From Neobacillus mesonae (lineage in GTDB: Bacteria > Bacillota > Bacilli > Bacillales > Cytobacillaceae): 64,000 nt of DNA. The notes under the pieces were generated by a model that worked only from the letters and a program-made list of their open reading frames with translations, was not told the origin of the DNA and ran no database searches. This document shows positions 35,678 through 44,384 of the stretch, in pieces; positions within the stretch are counted from its first letter, which is position 1, and each line of letters begins with the position of its first letter. The DNA lies in assembly GCF_001636315.1 (NCBI RefSeq), contig NZ_KV440949.1:4978084-5042083 (forward strand), given 5' to 3'. A program made the position numbers and the translations under genes.

Positions 35678-35699
35678 ATTTTTCGAAAGGTGTGGACAA

Positions 35700-35978
35700 A
35701 TGTATATCACAGATCAAGCTCGTGATGTCTTGAAGCAAGTGTTTCAAGAAAACGACACAAATAACATCCGTGTTTATTTTGCTGGCTATGGCTGAGGCGG
35801 ACCAAGTGTAGGACTGGCTCTGGAAGGGCCAGATGAAAAGGATAAAGTATTGACTATTAATGAAATATCAGTTTCAATTGAACCAGAAATTGAGCCATTT
35901 ACGGAAGACCTTACTCTCGATTTCAATCAAGAGGCTAATGCCATTGTATTAGTAGGCAATGAAAGCGAATGCTGTTAG
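35700..35978 (+). CDS. IscA/HesB-like protein with an in-frame UGA (candidate selenoprotein)
   Basis: ATG 35700 follows AAAGGTG. The frame reads MYITDQARDVLKQVFQ, then NIRVYFAGYG, then TGA (35793-35795, codon 32), then GGPSVGLALEGPDEKDKV and on to a stop at 35976 (92 codons, C-terminus ESECC). The GxG-C-GGPS-GLAL motif is diagnostic of HesB/IscA-like (adhesin-type) proteins. UGA replaces the motif Cys, the position where Sec is known in HesB-like selenoproteins. The frame after UGA is intact for 60 codons. A promoter, a ribosome site and a perfect terminator are present. Either UGA is read as Sec, or this is a single-codon nonsense pseudogene or error. Confidence 0.75.
35814..35832 (+). promoter_or_regulatory. 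SECIS-like hairpin after the UGA codon
   Basis: CTGGCTC (35814-35820) and GGGCCAG (35826-35832) form a 7-bp stem with one G-U and a five-base loop TGGAA. The loop begins 25 bases after the UGA, and a G is among its first two bases. That fits the published bacterial SECIS model (loop 16-37 bases from UGA, G in the first two loop positions). Confidence 0.5.
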
Positions 35979-35990
35979 CATGGATTAAAA

Positions 35991-36028
35991 AGAGAAGTTG
36001 GCTGCATATGATCAACTTCTCTTTTTTT
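35991..36028. terminator. Perfect bidirectional terminator
   Basis: AGAGAAGTTG (35991-36000) and CAACTTCTCT (36013-36022), then seven T on the plus strand; on the minus strand the hairpin is followed by TTTTT as well. Confidence 0.9.
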
Positions 36029-36029
36029 G

Positions 36030-36179
36030 TATTATGTTTTATCAAAATAATTTTTTTGAAAATCAACGCTTGTCCAATCATCTTTATTCTCTATGCATAT
36101 TTTATTATTGAGAGACAGAGATCTCTCACACCATAGCCTGCACCAGTGTTTCACCTCCTGTAAATAGGGATACCTCCTG
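36030..36179. other. Possible small RNA or tiny-peptide locus between two terminators
   Basis: On the plus strand a transcript ending at the hairpin at 36180 would carry two CCTCC motifs (near 36155 and 36175) and no ORF. On the minus strand an open 40-codon frame (GTG 36154 to 36032; VKHWCRLWCERSLSLNNK at its start) ends just before a bidirectional terminator, but AGGAGG abuts its GTG, so normal initiation is doubtful. No known family is recognised. Confidence 0.35.
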
Positions 36180-36214
36180 AGAAGCGTATCGTTCGGTTGA
36201 TACGCTTCTTTTTA
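36180..36214 (+). terminator. Intrinsic terminator without an upstream gene
   Basis: AGAAGCGTATC and GATACGCTTCT form an 11-bp stem with a GTTCGGTT loop, then TTTTATTT. Confidence 0.75.
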
Positions 36215-36404
36215 TTTCATCAGACACTAAGTAATGGTAGAAGTTTAAAACGAAACCAGATTAGCATAAAGAAATCATGTGCTAGTAAAAAATAATGCAG
36301 AATCCAAAAGGATTTCTGATTTTTTTTACTAAATAATCCTTTAGCTTTAGGGGAGTCTAAAAATGATAAATCATAAATGATGATTATTCAGGAGGTCCGA
36401 AAAA

Positions 36405-36548
36405 ATGAAAACAAAGGAAAATTTTTTAGAGGGAGCCAAGGTAACAAAGGACAATCAAGTTTTTGCACCTGATAGCAAAAGCAAAAACGGAACTGATGAT
36501 TCCCAAAATAATCATGTTGGTAAGAGTAAACTGGAACGTAACCGTTAA
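36405..36548 (+). CDS. Small hydrophilic protein of unknown function
   Basis: A 47-residue ORF with an ideal AGGAGG site 9 bases before ATG 36405. Highly charged and polar (MKTKENFLEGAKVTKDNQ, then DSKSKNGTDDSQNN), no Cys, no hydrophobic segment, so likely disordered. The size and composition recall minor small spore proteins, but no SASP signature is seen. It is 50 bases upstream of the next gene and may share its transcript. Confidence 0.6.
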   Translation: MKTKENFLEGAKVTKDNQVFAPDSKSKNGTDDSQNNHVGKSKLERNR

Positions 36549-36598
36549 TAAACTTAGTCATCGCATTAATAAGGACTTGAAAGAAAGAAGAGTGAAAA

Positions 36599-36886
36599 GT
36601 GGAATTTGAAAAAGAAGGATATCGTTTTTACAAAAATGATGAATCTGGAAAGCTGCTGGCTGAAGTCACTTATGAACCAAACGGAGAAGATAAAGTTAGT
36701 TTAACGCATACCTTTGTCGATGCAAGTTTAAGAGGACAAGGAGTTGCTGAGCAATTGGTGGATCGCTTAGCAGCCGAGATGAAAGAAGAAGGTAAAAAAA
36801 TCGTCCCGGTTTGTTCATATGCAGTTGCACTGTTTAAAAGAAAATCGGATAAATACAAAGATATCATTGCAAAGTGTAGCAAATAA
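36599..36886 (+). CDS. YidJ/YjdJ-type small GNAT N-acetyltransferase
   Basis: The 95-residue protein starts at GTG 36599 after AGAAGAG. It has the compact fold of the short N-acetyltransferase subfamily: a b-strand start (YRFYKNDESGKLLAEVTY), then THTFVDASLRGQGVAEQLVD with the acetyl-CoA binding RGQGVA, and VPVCSYAVALFKRKSDKY. These proteins are about 90-100 residues, so it is full length. Substrate unknown. Confidence 0.88.
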   Translation: MEFEKEGYRFYKNDESGKLLAEVTYEPNGEDKVSLTHTFVDASLRGQGVAEQLVDRLAAEMKEEGKKIVPVCSYAVALFKRKSDKYKDIIAKCSK

Positions 36887-36980
36887 AAAGAATTCCATTT
36901 GATAAGCCGTGGAATCCAAATTCTAGTGATAATAATTTATGAAATGAAGAAAATAGAACTTATGAAAGGAGGGATTGCAA

Positions 36981-37370
36981 ATGTCTGTGAAAAAGTGGTT
37001 AACAGGATTATTCGTTTTGCTTGCGATGCTTGTGGTTGTATCAGCTCCAGGCTGGGTCGCCGTATTTGCCGAATCCGAAGCCGTAAAACAGCCTATAGAG
37101 ACGGTGAAAGCGAATGAAGTCGAGTTAAACGATGATTATTTTAACCCGAATGTCATCACTATTCCTAATGGAAAAACGACAACTTTGATATTGAAAAACA
37201 AAGGTAAGAAAGAGCACACCTTTACGGTGGAAAAGCTCGGAATTGACGCTGAAGTCCAGTCGGGAAAAGAAACAACCATTACCGTAAAACCGAATATGCC
37301 CGGTACATATGAATTGATATGTCGATACCATTTAAACAAAGGAATGGTTGGGAAAGTAATAGTTAAATAA
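36981..37370 (+). CDS. Secreted cupredoxin-domain protein
   Basis: About 129 residues starting at ATG 36981, 8 bases after AAAGGAGGG. Signal peptide MSVKKWLTGLFVLLAMLVVV, cleaved near VFAES. The mature domain (about 90 residues) is a cupredoxin: strand YFNPNVITIPNGKTTTLILK, first Cu ligand His in KKEHTFTV, and the Cys, His and Met ligands in LICRYHLNKGM. It should bind type 1 copper and carry electrons or copper at the cell surface. Confidence 0.9.
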   Translation: MSVKKWLTGLFVLLAMLVVVSAPGWVAVFAESEAVKQPIETVKANEVELNDDYFNPNVITIPNGKTTTLILKNKGKKEHTFTVEKLGIDAEVQSGKETTITVKPNMPGTYELICRYHLNKGMVGKVIVK

Positions 37371-37373
37371 CGA

Positions 37374-37402
37374 GCAGGGCCCAAATCGGGTCTTGCTTTT
37401 TT
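37374..37402 (+). terminator. Intrinsic terminator of the cupredoxin gene
   Basis: GCAGGGCCC and GGGTCTTGC (G-U pairs included), then six T. Confidence 0.75.
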
Positions 37403-37506
37403 AATAGGTGCGGTATTTGGCTTATTGTCAAAACCGCGACAACATTATAACAGATTAAATCCCAGAAAGTGTTTTTTCTGGGATGAAGGCAAGTATATAA
37501 TTTGAA

Positions 37507-38943
37507 TCATAAAACGATTTCAAATACAGACCCTTGATTAAAATCAGTCACTTTCATAGAACCGTAAACTCCCAAAAATAATCTGGTTTGATTAAGATTC
37601 GTTCCCAAACTAACATAATAAGCTGATTGTGACCCAAAATTATAATCGGTTTCAATAACACTAAAATCACTTAGTTTACCATCTGTTCTAACCCTGGTAT
37701 AAGCTAAAACCCCTTTGGCCGGGGATTCACCATCGCGGGCAAGGTCGGTAAACACCACGCCTCCCGTTAAATCGGGGATTCCATTCCCCATATAGGCTTG
37801 CACGCCTGTAAGGGCAGTGCCGCCAAATTTATCCGGACGGGGATCTTTATGAAAATAACTAGTTAGAGGCTGAAGACGACTTACTGAAGTTTTTACTGCT
37901 TCATTGTAATAAGCAATTGTTTTCTCCACCAAAGTCGGATTTTGCGTGCAGCCTCTTATAGTCGAAGTAGGGAAAGCACCTTCCCACCCCCGCCAGCCAA
38001 AGTTTATTAATCCTTCTAGCTCAGGTTCAGTGTTTCTTAAAGAAGCTTGAATAAGCTGAGTAATCGGTATGGGTTTGTAATGAACAAATGAAAATATCGA
38101 CTCTGCCAAATCCTGTCCAACATTTCCAACAAATTTAATAAATTGGTTATAAACCCTTTGAAATTGAATGCCTGGTATATTGCGAACCCCTTTGGCAATT
38201 ACCGTAAGCGTTTCCTGAATCGGGACGGGAAGTTCATTAAAACGTGTGACTACGGGTGGATTATCGAAAAATGTATTCTTATCTACGTCAATTTCAATTA
38301 TTTTACCTGCTATTTCCATATTGTCCTGACTTAAATTAAATGGATCATAGCCTGCTCCACCATCTCCGGTTGTTAAGACAAGTTTTCCGGTTTCGGGTGA
38401 AAAATTTAGGGTATTGACACCATTATGATTGAAAAAAGGTCTTCTTAAGTTGAGTAATGTCCGTCGTTTTTGTGGCTGCCCATTCGATTGTAAAATCCAT
38501 TCTTCAACTGTATCAATATGATCATATTGAGTTTCTCTATTGATCCACCTAAGGTTTAAGGTTCCGGGATCACACGGGTCAGGTTTAAAATGTTCAGAAA
38601 GAGCGCCTGGCCCTTGTGTTCCGGCTACTGAATAATGTAGATAAAACAAACTGTTATAATTAAATTGGGGATGAAATGCCATCCCTAGCAATCCACGCTC
38701 GTCATAACCACGACCAGAAACGCCTGGCTCAGAAGACCCTAGTTTAATGATCCGCGAGCGAATATCTAAAAAGGTCCTTACACTTGAGTTTCCTATGTAA
38801 AAGATCTCTCCTACTTGAGTTGCAATAAATAATCTTTCCATTGAGTCACCCGGAGGTATAGTTGTTTTCAAAACAGTGGGTAAATTGATCTTACTAACAA
38901 CCGGCCGTAATCTAACCTTAACTTTAATCAATTCACTTTCCAC
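37507..38943 (-). CDS. PQQ-dependent sugar dehydrogenase-like beta-propeller
   Basis: The 478-residue protein belongs to the GSDH (soluble glucose/sorbosone dehydrogenase) family: IFYIGNSSVRTFLDI, RGLLGMAFHPQFNYNSLFYL, LTTGDGGAGYDPFNLSQDN, GKIIEIDVDKN, and GFGWRGWEG-like (NFGWRGWEGAFP). No signal peptide is visible, which is odd for a usually secreted enzyme. The start is GTG 38943, very close to AAGGAG; TTG 38931 may be the real one. Cofactor PQQ or calcium binding is expected from the family but not shown here. Confidence 0.8.
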   Translation of the reverse strand: MESELIKVKVRLRPVVSKINLPTVLKTTIPPGDSMERLFIATQVGEIFYIGNSSVRTFLDIRSRIIKLGSSEPGVSGRGYDERGLLGMAFHPQFNYNSLFYLHYSVAGTQGPGALSEHFKPDPCDPGTLNLRWINRETQYDHIDTVEEWILQSNGQPQKRRTLLNLRRPFFNHNGVNTLNFSPETGKLVLTTGDGGAGYDPFNLSQDNMEIAGKIIEIDVDKNTFFDNPPVVTRFNELPVPIQETLTVIAKGVRNIPGIQFQRVYNQFIKFVGNVGQDLAESIFSFVHYKPIPITQLIQASLRNTEPELEGLINFGWRGWEGAFPTSTIRGCTQNPTLVEKTIAYYNEAVKTSVSRLQPLTSYFHKDPRPDKFGGTALTGVQAYMGNGIPDLTGGVVFTDLARDGESPAKGVLAYTRVRTDGKLSDFSVIETDYNFGSQSAYYVSLGTNLNQTRLFLGVYGSMKVTDFNQGSVFEIVL

Positions 38944-39250
38944 TCCTTCTAATCGTTTTTATAAGAATATGATTGGAACTGTTCCATTAGTACCAGGATG
39001 CCATTGCGGATATGGAAGCAAAAAACCGTACATACTATGTTCCTGAAAATAGAAAGTCTTATATAACCTAAGTTTCATAGAGTCATATTACCTGACACGG
39101 AAAAGCTTTAAGCTACTAATCTAGGTTTCGAATTGGCAAAAAACGTCTATATAAGAAATACCAAAGCTTTATCCTTTGTAATGTAGTAATTAATTGTCTT
39201 GAACATTTTATTTTTAAAAATCAAATATTTTAACACAGGAGGTATTTTTT
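38944..39250. other. Intergenic region with a possible coding relic
   Basis: A plus-strand stretch (38991-39071) reads DAIADMEAKNRTYYVPENRK followed by SYIT and a stop, like a protein C-terminus without a start. No promoter or terminator is clear. Confidence 0.3.
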
Positions 39251-40486
39251 ATGGAAGAAGCTTTAGCACGAAACTTTTCAGTATGGGACAAATCCATGGT
39301 CCAACTTCGTCCTTCATTTTCCCTCGAAGATATATATGGTAAGGGGATTATTTATAATCCTAAACTATATGACACAGATTATTCACATTTTTCTCAAGAC
39401 CTTGTATCATTAGAAGTGCTTACTGGAAGAGAATTTTGTGTGATGGGAGAAACACCGATTATATGCCATGCGGCAACAGCTGCACCAGAGACCATATCCC
39501 TGTTAGAAGCAGGGGGAGTAAATGTTCCGCCAATACGATATATTTACTCCAATGATGACGAATATAAAAGGCTGCTAGATAATCTTAAAAAGCAAAATAA
39601 GAAATTAATCTTTCAGTATCCACATCCTTCGAAGGATATCTCAAAAGAGATTTCTTGGATTGAACCTGAACTCCACGCCTATTTGTGTGATAAAAGAAAT
39701 ATTCCTAAACTTGTTCCGGAGGGTCATTTTCCTAAAAGGAGAACGATAAGCCTTGAGCAAATTCTAAATGAAAAACCGGAGCTTCCATTTGTTTTAAAAA
39801 CAGGGGACGGCCGAGCAACATCAGGTGGATTCGGCGTATTGCTTGTGAATGACAAAAAGCAGCTTCAAAAAGTAGATGATACCTTTGGTGACTTATCTCA
39901 ACTCATTATCGAGGAATTCATAGAGTATGATCAAAATATATCTGTTCATTATGTTGCAGATCAGTATGGTGAAATTCATTTTCTAGGCATGTCCGAACAA
40001 ATCGTCAGTAATGAAGGGAATTTTCGAGGAAGCTGGATTTCAACAGATATTGAAGATAAATTTGCTGAAATTGTGTCGGTGGGTTATAAGGTGATGGAAA
40101 ATATAGCAAAGAAAGGTTATGTTGGTTTTGCTGGTTTCGATGTCCTCATAAAGGGTGATCAATTTTATTTTATTGATTTAAATGTTCGTTTTAACGCATC
40201 AACTTGTGGGCTACTATTGATGGAAGATATTCAGAATAAATTAGGAAAAGATGTTGTTCGCCTCTGTAACTTTGAATGGACGAATGACTTTAATGGTCTA
40301 ATTCGAGTGTTAAAAAAATATGTGTCCAATCAACAAATAATCCCATTAAGTCTATTAAATTCCAATCAGTTTCAGCAAGGAAAACTAGTAGAAAAAGCAA
40401 TCGGACTAGTAGCGGGACATTCTATCGATGAAGTTGAAAGCATTCTTTCAGAAATGAGTTCCGAGGGACTTATTGTAAAAGAGTAG
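39251..40486 (+). CDS. Orphan ATP-grasp protein
   Basis: The 411-residue protein has an ATP-grasp fold in its C-terminal two thirds: FVLKTGDGRATSGGFGVLLV (ATP-binding loop), LIIEEFIEYDQNISVHYV, and the Mg-binding FYFIDLNVRFNAST. The first 130 residues are a separate N-terminal domain. ATP-grasp enzymes join a carboxylate to an amine or thiol through an acyl phosphate. It is not close to DdlB, PurK or CarB. No partner enzyme or peptide precursor lies beside it, so the product cannot be named. Ribosome site AGGAGG. Confidence 0.8.
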   Translation: MEEALARNFSVWDKSMVQLRPSFSLEDIYGKGIIYNPKLYDTDYSHFSQDLVSLEVLTGREFCVMGETPIICHAATAAPETISLLEAGGVNVPPIRYIYSNDDEYKRLLDNLKKQNKKLIFQYPHPSKDISKEISWIEPELHAYLCDKRNIPKLVPEGHFPKRRTISLEQILNEKPELPFVLKTGDGRATSGGFGVLLVNDKKQLQKVDDTFGDLSQLIIEEFIEYDQNISVHYVADQYGEIHFLGMSEQIVSNEGNFRGSWISTDIEDKFAEIVSVGYKVMENIAKKGYVGFAGFDVLIKGDQFYFIDLNVRFNASTCGLLLMEDIQNKLGKDVVRLCNFEWTNDFNGLIRVLKKYVSNQQIIPLSLLNSNQFQQGKLVEKAIGLVAGHSIDEVESILSEMSSEGLIVKE

Positions 40487-40558
40487 GGGGTATTTTTCAT
40501 CGAAAGAAGAGTTCCAGCTCAAAGTATGATAAGGACGAAGCTCATTGTAATATTTACT

Positions 40559-40595
40559 TTACCCGTTAGGATAAGAATCCTAACGGGTTATTCTA
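40559..40595 (+). terminator. Intrinsic terminator of the ATP-grasp gene
   Basis: ACCCGTTAGGAT, loop AAGA, ATCCTAACGGGT: a perfect 12-bp stem followed by TATTCT. Confidence 0.75.
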
Positions 40596-40630
40596 ATCTG
40601 TGAAAATATCCGTATAATAAGTTTAATAAA

Positions 40631-40667
40631 AAAATAAAGCCCCTAAAGTAGGAGCTTTATTTTTTAG
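40631..40667 (-). terminator. Intrinsic terminator of the DUF3243 gene
   Basis: Read on the minus strand, AAATAAAGC and GCTTTATTT flank a short loop, followed by T residues. Converges with the ATP-grasp terminator. Confidence 0.75.
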
Positions 40668-40686
40668 AAAAAAGTTTTTCCTAAAT

Positions 40687-40986
40687 CTAAGATTGTTGCA
40701 CTAAGCGGACAAGCATGTGGGCCAGTTTATGCTGCTCTTCCTCAGTCCCTACTTTCCAAAGTTCCTGCAATAAACGCTCTTCAGAATTTTTTGGTGGTTC
40801 CTTCTCCGCAAGGTAAGCTGCTACTTTCTGAGCTGAGTTGGCTAACTGTTCTTCATCCATTCCTAGTTTTCTTCCTAAATTAACTTTTCCACTAAGATAT
40901 TCCCTGAAATCATCAAAACTTGTTAAGGCATCTCCGTGTTTGTTAATCTGGTTTTCTATCTTCTCCTGATCTAACTGATTATCCAT
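40687..40986 (-). CDS. DUF3243 family protein
   Basis: The 99-residue helical protein starts at ATG 40986 after AAAGGAGTG. It fits DUF3243 (YmfJ-like): FREYLSGKVNLGRKLGMDEE, then VAAYLAEKEPPKN, then EERLLQELWKVGTEEEQHKL and AHMLVRLV. Role unknown, common in Bacillaceae. Confidence 0.87.
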   Translation of the reverse strand: MDNQLDQEKIENQINKHGDALTSFDDFREYLSGKVNLGRKLGMDEEQLANSAQKVAAYLAEKEPPKNSEERLLQELWKVGTEEEQHKLAHMLVRLVQQS

Positions 40987-41253
40987 GAATATCACTCCTT
41001 TTTAATGTTAACCAATGGGTTAAATGTGCTTGTCTAATACATTCCCTGTATCTTTCAGAATAAAACCTTATAAGCAATTATTCTTAAAAAGTTAAACCTG
41101 GGTTTGACTGTTTGTCCCAATAATAAAATGAAATGGTTCCTTTTGTTTGGTGATTACTTCCTATAAAAAATAGTATTTCATGACCTTCCTCTTATTTACA
41201 ATTTGTCTGTAGGTTAGTATATTCTAATTATTCCGAAAATAGGGGGGGTTCAA

Positions 41254-42810
41254 ATGAAAAGAGTGTATAACAAATTTTTCGTTTTCTTAACTGTATTAGT
41301 ACTGGTTTCAGGCCTGTATGCAGCTCCAGCAGGCGCTGTTTCTAAATCAGTGAGTCCTGTCGCAGAAAGAGTTTTATCAGTTGAAATTGAGGAATCTACG
41401 ATATTTGAATTGCAGCATGCAATGCAAAGAGGAGGCTTAACCTCTGAGGAATTGGTTCAATTCTATCTAGACCGAATTGAGGAGTATGATGATAGACTTA
41501 ACTCTATCATTACAGTAAACGAGAATGCTTTAGAAGAGGCAAGACAGCTGGATAAAGAGCGCAAAGCAGGAAATGTCCGAAGCTCCTTGCATGGAATTCC
41601 GATTATTTTAAAAGACAACTATGATACATATGATATGCCTACTACTGCAGGTTCACTGTCTCTTGAAGGTTCGATTCCATTAAAGGATGCGTATCAAACG
41701 AAGAGATTGAGAGAGGAAGGTGCCATTATTTTAGGGAAGGCAAACCTGCACGAATTTGCTTTCGGATTCCAAACGATTAGTTCCCTTGGCGGCCAAACCT
41801 ATAATCCATATGATGTAACCAAATACCCTGGTGGTTCAAGCGGGGGTACGGCAGCAGCGGTTGCTTCCAACTTTGCCACTATCGGTTTAGGAACAGACAC
41901 TGGAGGATCGATTCGAATTCCTTCTTCCTTTAATAGCCTTGTTGGACTTCGCCCGACTATGGGACTGGCCAGCCGTGCTGGAATTATACCGCTTGCTCTA
42001 TCACAAGATGTTGGCGGGCCAATGGGACGTACGGTTGAAGATGTTGCTGTGGTGCTCGATGCCATTGCCGGCAATGACTCGGAAGATCCAGCTACTGAAG
42101 CGAGTATCGGAAATGTGCCGAAAACCTATACTCATTATCTTAAGAAAAACGGATTAAAGAACGCGAGGATTGGTGTTATTCGTGCCTTGTTTGGGAATGA
42201 TCCTCAAGTCAATAATGTAATGGATCGAGCAATTGCAGATATGAAAGCGCTTGGAGCGGAAGTGTTCGAGGTAACGGTTCCGAATCTTAATCAAATTCTT
42301 TCTTATCCAAGCTTAAGCGGATATGAATTTAAGTTTCAGTTAAATGAATATTTGACAAGACTAGGGCCGGATGCACCTGTAAGAACGCTAACAGATATAA
42401 TCGAAAGCGGGAAATTCCATCCTAGCTTAGAAAGTGGATTAAAATCCCGAAATGAAATAGAATCACTCGAAAATAATGAGCCATACCAAGAAATAATTAC
42501 GAATCGTCCAAAATTGACAAAGGAAAGCTTAATGGCGGTGTTTAATGAACAAGACCTTGATGCGCTGCTCTACCCAACCTCCAGCGCATTACCTGCACTG
42601 GTGGGTAAAAGCCAGGGTGCCGGCAATGCCAATCGTTTAAGTCCATATTCTGGATTCCCATCGATGTCGGTTCCTGCGGGCTTCAGTGACGACGGGCTCC
42701 CGGTAGGGCTCGAACTATTAGGAAAAGAATTTGACGAGCCCACTTTAATTAAGCTGGCTTACGCATATCAAGAAGGAACGAAGCATCGAAAAGCACCTGA
42801 ACTCGAATAA
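41254..42810 (+). CDS. Secreted amidase-signature family hydrolase
   Basis: The 518-residue protein has a signal peptide (VYNKFFVFLTVLVLVSGLYA, cut near AGAVS) and a full amidase-signature domain. The Ser-cisSer-Lys triad is visible: Lys in ILKDNYDT, cis-Ser in KYPGGSSGGTAAAVAS and the nucleophile Ser in GLGTDTGGSIRIPSS. The family cleaves amide bonds (GatA, indoleacetamide hydrolase, peptide amidase). A secreted form is likely to act on exogenous amides. No partner gatB/gatC. Ribosome site is a run of G before TTCAA. Confidence 0.92.
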   Translation: MKRVYNKFFVFLTVLVLVSGLYAAPAGAVSKSVSPVAERVLSVEIEESTIFELQHAMQRGGLTSEELVQFYLDRIEEYDDRLNSIITVNENALEEARQLDKERKAGNVRSSLHGIPIILKDNYDTYDMPTTAGSLSLEGSIPLKDAYQTKRLREEGAIILGKANLHEFAFGFQTISSLGGQTYNPYDVTKYPGGSSGGTAAAVASNFATIGLGTDTGGSIRIPSSFNSLVGLRPTMGLASRAGIIPLALSQDVGGPMGRTVEDVAVVLDAIAGNDSEDPATEASIGNVPKTYTHYLKKNGLKNARIGVIRALFGNDPQVNNVMDRAIADMKALGAEVFEVTVPNLNQILSYPSLSGYEFKFQLNEYLTRLGPDAPVRTLTDIIESGKFHPSLESGLKSRNEIESLENNEPYQEIITNRPKLTKESLMAVFNEQDLDALLYPTSSALPALVGKSQGAGNANRLSPYSGFPSMSVPAGFSDDGLPVGLELLGKEFDEPTLIKLAYAYQEGTKHRKAPELE

Positions 42811-42858
42811 GAACCTACTTGAAATAATGTTAGTCCAACTGATCTTATAAACCTTAAT

Positions 42859-42898
42859 AACCTACCTACTTCAGAAATTTGAAGCAGGTAGGTTTTTA
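42859..42898 (+). terminator. Intrinsic terminator of the amidase gene
   Basis: AACCTACCTACTTC pairs with GAAGCAGGTAGGTT (small internal mismatch), then TTT. Confidence 0.8.
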
Positions 42899-42932
42899 CG
42901 TGTCATATCGACGAACTAGCTAAAATCCAGCG

Positions 42933-43760
42933 TTAATCTAAATATTGATAATAATCCTGCGCGTGATAACTCCTAAATCCACAAGATTCATAAAGTCTTA
43001 GAGCATGGGCATTTTTGGCTTCGACTTCTAAGAAAATCGGCAGCCCTTTTTGATGTTCCATTTTAACCACTTTTGATAAAGCTCTTCTGCCAATTCCTTT
43101 TCCTTGGAGTTCCGGAAAAACGGCAAAACCGAAAATCCATGCTTCTCCATTCATTTCGGAAACACGCATTTTACCGGCGATGTTCCGATTTGCTTCAATA
43201 ATTAGCCTTTGATCATAGCTGTTCTCCCTAACCATTGCCGCAAAATCCCGAGCTTCTTTTTCAGTAAATCCAAAGCATGCGATGTCAAGCAGGATCTCCG
43301 CTTCATCATCCTCCTTTGTGGCAGTAGGTCTGATTGTAATGGCCTCATCTTCAGTTAATTCCGTTTCATGCCATTTCATTTGATATTCAGCAAACTGAAA
43401 CGTACAGGAGGTATTTTTCGAAAACTCCTTAGCAGATTGGGATGCGGCTGGCGCATTCAACAAAATGGTCCTGACATCCCGTTTTTTCGCTTCTTCTAAT
43501 CCTTTTTCAAGCAGCTTTGAAAAGATCCCTTTACGGCGGTTCTCTGGGTGCACCATACCGCAAAGCTCAACTTTATTGCCAAACCCATAGCTGCCAAGGA
43601 ATCCAACGAGCTTGCCGTCTTCATAATGGAAGAAGTCTTCCTGGTAATTTGCTGTCCGGTTTTCCAGCATATCGAAATTAAGCTTTAATTGAAATCCGGC
43701 ATCTTTTTCGCAAATCTCTTGAAGTGCTTTTATTTCGGATAATTCTTTTTTTGTCAGCAA
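42933..43760 (-). CDS. Tandem-GNAT N-acetyltransferase
   Basis: The 275-residue protein has two GNAT domains: the first with FLGSYGFGNKVELCGMVHPE and NRRKGIFSKLLEKGLEEAKK, the second with VFPELQGKGIGRRALSKVVK and AKNAHALRLYESCGF. Duplicated GNAT enzymes are common in Bacillus and usually of unknown substrate. The start is TTG 43760, 8 bases after AGGAG, directly after the stop of the upstream gene, so the two form an operon. Confidence 0.9.
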   Translation of the reverse strand: MLTKKELSEIKALQEICEKDAGFQLKLNFDMLENRTANYQEDFFHYEDGKLVGFLGSYGFGNKVELCGMVHPENRRKGIFSKLLEKGLEEAKKRDVRTILLNAPAASQSAKEFSKNTSCTFQFAEYQMKWHETELTEDEAITIRPTATKEDDEAEILLDIACFGFTEKEARDFAAMVRENSYDQRLIIEANRNIAGKMRVSEMNGEAWIFGFAVFPELQGKGIGRRALSKVVKMEHQKGLPIFLEVEAKNAHALRLYESCGFRSYHAQDYYQYLD

Positions 43761-44153
43761 TCATTTCACTCCTATCAATTTTCTCTTTAAAATGCCTTTT
43801 TTAACAAGATTCACTAGTATTCCTTTATTTTTATATTTCTGATAGCCGATTAAGCGGTTTAAGTCTTTTAAGGTCAATTCCGCGGGAGCAATTGCGAGTT
43901 CGAATTCCGAGCTTATCTTATCTATTAAAGCCAGGGCGTATTCCATTTGCTTTGCCGTTAATTTAAAATCTTCTTGATTTGCCAGTTGTTTTTCGATTTG
44001 ATCCGCATCTGTTGCAGGATGTATTGCCGCTGCATGCTCTTTCAGTTTGGCTTCAATTAACGCTTCAATTTCGGCAGGGCTTATTTGTTCCGCCTTTGGC
44101 GGGACGGACTGCGGAGTGGGTTTGAATAATTTTTCAAGAATACCCTTTAACAT
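43761..44153 (-). CDS. Protein of unknown function upstream of the tandem GNAT gene
   Basis: About 130 residues if started at ATG 44153; a longer frame reaches 44366 but its N-terminus is not protein-like. N-terminal MLKGILEKLFKPTPQSVPPK, an Ala/Glu-rich helical middle with coiled-coil character (EIEALIEAKLKEHAAAI), and a basic C-terminus (KGILVNLVKKGILKRK). It is adjacent to and probably co-transcribed with the GNAT gene. Family not recognised. Confidence 0.6.
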   Translation of the reverse strand: MLKGILEKLFKPTPQSVPPKAEQISPAEIEALIEAKLKEHAAAIHPATDADQIEKQLANQEDFKLTAKQMEYALALIDKISSEFELAIAPAELTLKDLNRLIGYQKYKNKGILVNLVKKGILKRKLIGVK

Positions 44154-44384
44154 TTTATTCACATCACTTTCTTCAAATTCGCTATTTAGTTTTATAAAAA
44201 GTAGTAAAATTCCCTCAATTCTATTATTAAAATAATTATCTAGAAAACACAATATCTTTTTGGTGCATTTTGTTCTGTTTGGTAGATTAATGTAAAAAAA
44301 TAGGTAGAACGGTGTGGAAATTATAAGGTCTTTTTCCTTATTTGTTGTATAATGGAGAAAAATCAATTTTTTGGAGCGGTTGTT

